A stretch of DNA of 12,357 nt from Ichthyophonus hoferi (taxonomy: Eukaryota; Opisthokonta; Ichthyosporea; Ichthyophonida; Ichthyophonidae). The stretch is from NCBI GenBank assembly GCA_002751075.1, contig NAOQ01000504.1, positions 37,621-49,977 of the forward strand. Direction: 5' to 3'. Within the stretch, counting starts at the first letter, position 1; each line of letters opens with the position of its first letter. The translations under genes and the position numbers were made by a program. Shown here in pieces: positions 8,488 to 12,357 of this stretch. The notes below the pieces were generated by a model. That model ran no database searches, had not been told where the DNA came from, and worked only from the letters and a program-made list of their open reading frames with translations.

Positions 8488-11400
8488 TTATTCTCGCGAG
8501 TTCTTCTGCTTGGTATTCTTTGTCTTGTGGCCGTGGGATTTCCCCTTTGAGTTCTTACCACTATCTTTACCTCTGCGAGCATATTCTTCCTCATTATCTG
8601 AGGCACCACCCTGTCCCAAGAGCTGCTGCTGCTGCCAGGTTGGATCAAAGGAATGACCATTACTGGTGGCACGCGCTCTACCAACCCCGTGTTGTCCTGG
8701 CGGCAGTCCAGCAGGATATTGAGTGGCTGGGCAGTAGTACGCAGCCTGCGGCTGTTGCTGTGGGTCATACCTATAGCCACTGGGTGGGTGGCCGGGCACC
8801 CATTGAGGCGGGTAGCCGGCAGGACCAGCCATGGTTCCATAGGGTGGGTAGTATGTAGGATACATGTACCTGTTATACCCAGGCATGACAGGAGGAAGGG
8901 CATACCCATCGCCTTTACCACTAGGCACTGTAGGCACTGGAGGGGCAAAGGACATGTTGGGCTGCAGGAAGCTCATGGGAGCATGTGGGACTGAGTAAGG
9001 CGGGAGAGTATTTGGGTTGCTAACATTAGGTTGAGGGGCAGGTGCACGGTACAACTGTTGCTTCTTCACTTTTTCGTTTTCTACTTTAAGTTTAGCAAGG
9101 AGTGAGTCAATGCCATCCTTTCCCTTCGTATCCTTTTCATTTTCATTGCTGCCCTCCACTGGCTTTTCAGCAGCTGGCTCTATATTCTGTTTAGAATCTT
9201 GTGACTTCAATTGAGAGCCAGAGACATCTGCATTTGATTCTGATGGCAATGATCCTTTCAGCAATTCTTCGACCGACCTATTCTCCTTTGCTACATGGTT
9301 TGTTGGTCTGTCTGCAGTTGGTTTCTTTGCACGCACTGCGGCATTGTGCAGTTTCTGCAATAAGTCTGCACTCTCCTTGGGTGGGGCTGGTAGAGGTGCA
9401 GCTACACTAGACCCCATAGACTCGGAAAACATAGCAGGGATAAATACTGGTCCAGTAGGTGCTTGAGGATAGTGACCTTTGTTTGGCTGTCTAGGTACAG
9501 CAGAGGCCGCCAATGATTGACCAGTAGGGACAGAATCAGAACCAGCGCTCACTGTAGGCTCTGGGGCTGGCTGGCCCTTCCTATTACGTCTCAGGGCCTG
9601 AGAGGGGACAAAGGCGGCTGATATCACGGGGCGAGTGCCAGCCTCGTGACGCAGTTGTCGTTTACCTCTGGTTACAGTGTCGTCATTAGTCTGTACACCG
9701 TTCGCTCCCTCTCTATTGCTTACATCCTTGTCTGGGTCAGAATACCCTTTGTATTTTTGACCTCGTTGAGCTATCTTCACAATCTGAGGTTTATTCATGC
9801 CAACATCGCGCCATTGGCCCTCCTTAGCACGTGAGGATGCGTCTGGTAGTTCTTGTGTATTCTTTGTACGCCAATTAGATGACGGAATAGTGCCAGAGGG
9901 AGGTCCATTCTTAGTCCACGCGCTATTGTCATTGGTGGGCTGGTTAGACACCGTAGACCTATATATGGACAAAAGAAGCGAGTGAGAGTAAGAAGAATTG
10001 GTACAACGGGGTGGATGGTAATGATGGGCCTGATACGGGGATGGTTTGTGATTGGACAAAGACAGAAAGTATAATTGGTAGGGTATTATTATACACTAGA
10101 TGATATACAAGTAGTAAGAGAGAACTGTAGTGATTATAGCCCAATCATTATTGTCCTCGCATGGCCAAACCAATAGCATGATTCTATGTTTGAACTAGTG
10201 TGTAATGGATAGGTGGGCTGGGTTAGGTAGTTAACAGTATAGGGTATGATATGGTATAGTATGGCATGGTATGGTATGGTATAGTATGGTATGATATAGT
10301 ATAATATGGTATGACCTATTATTGTTACAATATGATAATCAACAATGCAATACGATATAAAACAAGACAACATAACTATATAACAGTACAATACATAACT
10401 ATACTATATTATACATACCTACAGGAACATATATACAAATCAGTACACAGTACACATAAATATACAAGATCAGGTCTATTCAGACAAGCCAACCAACACA
10501 TACCTAGCTATATTCCTAACTGGATTATTGCCGCGAGGCATCCACGGTGTTGTCTGATTTTTAGTCATTTTTGACATGACCTTTTCCATTTTAGCGGGCT
10601 CATTACTCTTAAACATCTGGTTGTGCATAGCAACGGGGTTACGAGATTGGTGAGTGGGTTTGCGTCTCTGGCCGTAGGTGATATTGATGAGAGAGGAGAC
10701 CTTCAACACGGCCCCTCTACCCGCCGGGCCGCGGCCCTCTAGAGTAGTCCCACCCAGGAAAGGCCGGTCAAAGAGAATGTCTACGACATCGGCTAGCTCA
10801 CCTCGCACCTGGTACATAGGTAGGTATTATATATAAATATTTTATTGTAATAGTATCTATGTAGAATAGTAGGAAAGTATAACCGTATGTATCACTACAA
10901 GAATAAGAAAATCCAAGAAAGTTAGAATAATGTGCCAAAATAACTCTAAGCATAACTAATAAAAAGAAGGGAAAAAAAAGAAAAAAGAAAAACAAATACA
11001 AACAACATAAACCCAAGACTAAGATCCATAAGACAAGTAACACAAGTATATCGTATTGCAGTATATATTGTATTGTAGTATATATTGTATTGTAGTATAT
11101 ATTGTATTATAGTATATATTGCATTGTAGTGTATATTGTATTATAGTATACATTGTATTATAGTATACATTGTATTATAGTATATCTTGTATTGTAGTAT
11201 ATATAGCATTATGGTATATACAGTATTATAGTATATATAGTATTATATTAAATAACTATCAAACCTTACCCCAACCACAATGCCATGGGAGGCAAAAGGT
11301 ACGCTCCCATCATCTTGGGACGCTGAAATAACACGATCGCCAAGGAAAAAGTCAGCCTGATCATCAGTTGAATAACTACCTTCGATTGGTTGATAAATGC

Positions 11401-11965
11401 GATTGGGACTCACATGCTTGATCTCTATAGGATGAGATTGGTTTAGATACATAGATCTTAGATCAATTTTAGATCAGGTCTATAGATTATATGGGTGGTA
11501 AGAGAGAATAATTGACAGAATAATACATATATATTACATTATATAACACCATATTATAAATAAATGAGGAATATAATAATAACAATCGAGCTCTGGCTTA
11601 GCCAATCTCATTTTCTTTTAAAACAATAAATAAATAGTTAAATAAGTACATAATTATAAAATAGATAGCTGAAGATATTCAATGATCAAAGAGTGTATAA
11701 CCGTAGACTATAATAATAAAACCACAAATAGTGAAAGAATATTTAATAATAACATTTAATAATATAACAAATACAATGATAAAAGAATATTTAAGCATAA
11801 AATCAAATAAAATAAAATAACACAACAAACCCACTAATAGTAAAAGAGCATTAAAACTTTAAATGGAAGTTCACCCACCATTAGTCACAGTGGTGGCGGC
11901 CTTGCGATGTTCCTGTACAGCCTTATCCATGGCTACAATCGCCTCCTTACTTAGAAGATCAGTTC
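8488..11965 (-). CDS. XRN1: XRN1 5'-3' exoribonuclease, C-terminal part (SH3-like domain and disordered tail), 5' end outside the window
   Basis: XRN1 degrades decapped mRNA 5' to 3' in the cytoplasm and P-bodies. Visible exons on the minus strand: 11965-11879, 11424-11270, 10808-10504, 9958-8488. The splice phases (1, 0, 2) agree and yield 671 C-terminal residues ending in tandem TAA stops. Fragment residues 54-125 form the Xrn1 SH3-like domain: 'FFLGDRVISASQDDGSVPF' and 'GIVVG' on one exon, then 'VDILFDRPFLGGTTLEGR', 'GRGAVL' and 'SLINITYG' on the next. These line up with the human and yeast GDRVV..SGKVP..GTVVG and GTTL/GNNF..R.....LLNIT signatures as I remember them. The last exon alone encodes the 489-residue tail. 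It is Pro/Ser/Asn/Gln rich, with three leucine-rich helical motifs, a Tyr/Pro-rich block (about 542-600) and a Lys-rich terminus (643-671). The nuclease core and D1-D3 domains must lie upstream of the window, so activity cannot be judged here. The first visible exon (28 full codons, 'LLSKEAIVAMDKAVQEHRK') is less certain than the others but has a CTAAC branch point before its acceptor. Confidence 0.9.
9079..9372 (-). other. Three leucine-rich helical motifs in the XRN1 tail
   Basis: Three short amphipathic segments lie in an otherwise low-complexity stretch: 'SADLLQKLHNA' (9340-9372), 'SVEELLKGSL' (9247-9276) and 'GIDSLLAKLKVE' (9079-9114). Each has an acidic residue, then paired leucines, then a basic residue and usually another leucine. 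That resembles the helical leucine-rich motifs of decapping-factor tails (Dcp2, Pat1) that dock on partners such as Edc3. The motifs are seen directly; the binding role is inference. Confidence 0.5.
10245..10314. repeat. 5-bp TATRR tandem array in the last XRN1 intron
   Basis: Fourteen contiguous pentamers, mostly TATGG, TATAG or TATGA (one CATGG, one TATAA), stay perfectly in register for 70 bp. The array lies within the 545-nt intron 10503-9959, roughly mid-way. A stop-free Tyr/Ile-rich reading frame across it is a by-product of the repeat. Confidence 0.8.
10674..11350 (-). other. Xrn1 SH3-like domain coding region (split by one intron)
   Basis: This is the part of the XRN1 gene that fixes its identity. 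The two half-domains sit on exons 11424-11270 and 10808-10504. They join in phase 0 between 'GIVVG' and 'VRGELADVVDILFD', exactly in the strand between the two conserved blocks. In known Xrn1 structures this domain packs against the catalytic core and supports activity. The intron between the halves (461 nt) is where the 17-bp minisatellite lies. Confidence 0.85.
11046..11247. repeat. 17-bp minisatellite in an XRN1 intron (11 full units plus a 15-nt partial)
   Basis: Tandem units of consensus GTATATATTGTATTRTA run head to tail. A 15-nt partial unit at 11046-11060 is followed by eleven 17-nt units from 11061 to 11247. The first two full units are identical. Later ones differ by one to a few substitutions, with no length change, and the right-hand units (ATAG for TTG) are the most diverged. 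The array lies just inside the donor end of the intron 11269-10809 and makes up over 40% of it. Confidence 0.9.
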
Positions 11966-12357
11966 CTGATAGGAATAGAGGAGTTAGCGGAGTAGAGAGA
12001 GATATATAGTATAGATATAGTATAGATATAGTATATTGGAAATGTATGTGATAAAAAATTCAAATCGTTATCTAAAACAAAATAAGGTGTGGTCATGTGC
12101 CGATATATGCTCTCATAGGATGCGCAAAAAAAAAACAAGAAAATAAATACAGTTAGGTTTAGATCGTGGTAGGAAAGGTAAATTACACGTAGGGAAGTGG
12201 ACAATGATTCTTTTAGAGGACTAAACAATAATATTATTTTAAGTTGGCTAGCAGATGAGCACAAGTAAAATGGCACGACGGAATATCGGTTAGGTTTATC
12301 ACGTGGGTAGAGAGGACTAAGGTAAGGTGAGATACGAAACTATTTATGAGTTTGGTA
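11966..12357 (-). other. Intron of XRN1 upstream of the first visible exon
   Basis: The 3' end of this stretch on the minus strand carries pyrimidine-rich sequence, a CTAAC branch-point word and a TATCAG acceptor before the exon at 11965. I found no further exon with a good donor of the required phase (1). The window probably ends within the intron or in an exon too truncated to identify. It contains the 11-bp repeat at 12008-12036. Confidence 0.5.
12008..12036. repeat. 11-bp AGTATAGATAT short tandem repeat
   Basis: Two full copies of AGTATAGATAT and a partial third lie in the intron just upstream (minus sense) of the XRN1 exon at 11965. They share the AGTAT core with the other arrays of the window. 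Confidence 0.6.

Noticed and set aside
8472-8948. 158-codon minus-strand frame, and plus-strand frames of 131 and 113 codons (8463-8858, 8653-8994)
   Set aside because: All overlap the GC-richer last exon of XRN1 in other frames. They have no domain or splice-compatible extension and arise from the low stop density of that exon.
10134-10391. Tyr/Ile-rich 85-codon frame
   Set aside because: Produced by the TATRR pentamer array, which happens to lack stops in one frame; intronic.
11046-11247. CRISPR array
   Set aside because: Repeats abut with no spacers, the unit is only 17 bp, and the setting is a eukaryotic intron: a minisatellite.
10467-11483. 13-nt identity AGATCAGGTCTAT shared by two XRN1 introns (10467-10479 and 11471-11483)
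   Set aside because: One such 13-mer match is about what chance gives in 12 kb, and the flanks do not extend.
11959-12276. Hydrophobic 105-codon minus-strand frame
   Set aside because: It reads through the branch point and acceptor of the XRN1 intron and the AT repeat. Its Ile/Tyr/Ser-rich content is typical of AT-rich noncoding DNA.
12230-12357. Open frame at the window edge (minus) as a possible further XRN1 exon
   Set aside because: About 40 codons are open, but I see no Xrn1 motif and no good donor in the phase needed to join the exon at 11965.
1-12357. Transposons, LTR or virus-derived elements, tRNA and rRNA genes
   Set aside because: No reverse transcriptase, integrase, transposase or capsid motif, no terminal repeats with target duplications, and no tRNA- or rRNA-like sequence was recognised on either strand by eye.

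Overview
The window looks like nuclear DNA from a eukaryote with AT-rich, intron-dense genes, most plausibly a fungus and perhaps an early-diverging one. The lineage is an inference. It rests on a fungal-style FUSC/aromatic-acid-exporter-like membrane protein, CTAAC/CTRAC-like branch points a short distance before several acceptors, and GT-AG introns throughout. The introns (226-574 nt) are long for most fungi.

Layout: both protein genes are on the minus strand, so the genes read from right to left. (1) 8488-11965 (continuing beyond 12357): the 3' part of a gene for the cytoplasmic 5'-3' exoribonuclease XRN1. Four exons are visible. They carry the SH3-like domain and a 489-residue disordered, Pro/Gln/Tyr-rich tail. 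The catalytic N-terminal part lies outside the window. (2) 7139-8487: a 1.35 kb intergenic stretch. It holds a probable XRN1 poly(A) signal, two inverted repeats, an AT-rich tract, a cluster of five CCAAT pentamers, a TATA box and a leader with two upstream ORFs. (3) 805-7138: a complete ten-exon gene for a 925-residue multi-pass membrane protein of the FUSC/ArAE (aromatic acid exporter, fungal 'Brefeldin A sensitivity-related/DUF2421') type. All its splice phases agree. (4) 1-804: the 3' flank, with a compact poly(A)/palindrome/G-tract signal at 509-550 and no gene that I can see.

The two genes are co-oriented neighbours. I see no functional link between them: one is general mRNA decay, the other membrane export. 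Noncoding DNA is rich in short AT tandem repeats. The clearest are a 17-bp minisatellite (about 12 units) and a 5-bp TATRR array in two XRN1 introns. I see no rRNA, tRNA, CRISPR array or recognisable transposon. I found no evidence of a wholly new system. The best leads are the XRN1 tail motifs, the gene-A promoter and leader, and the intronic minisatellites.
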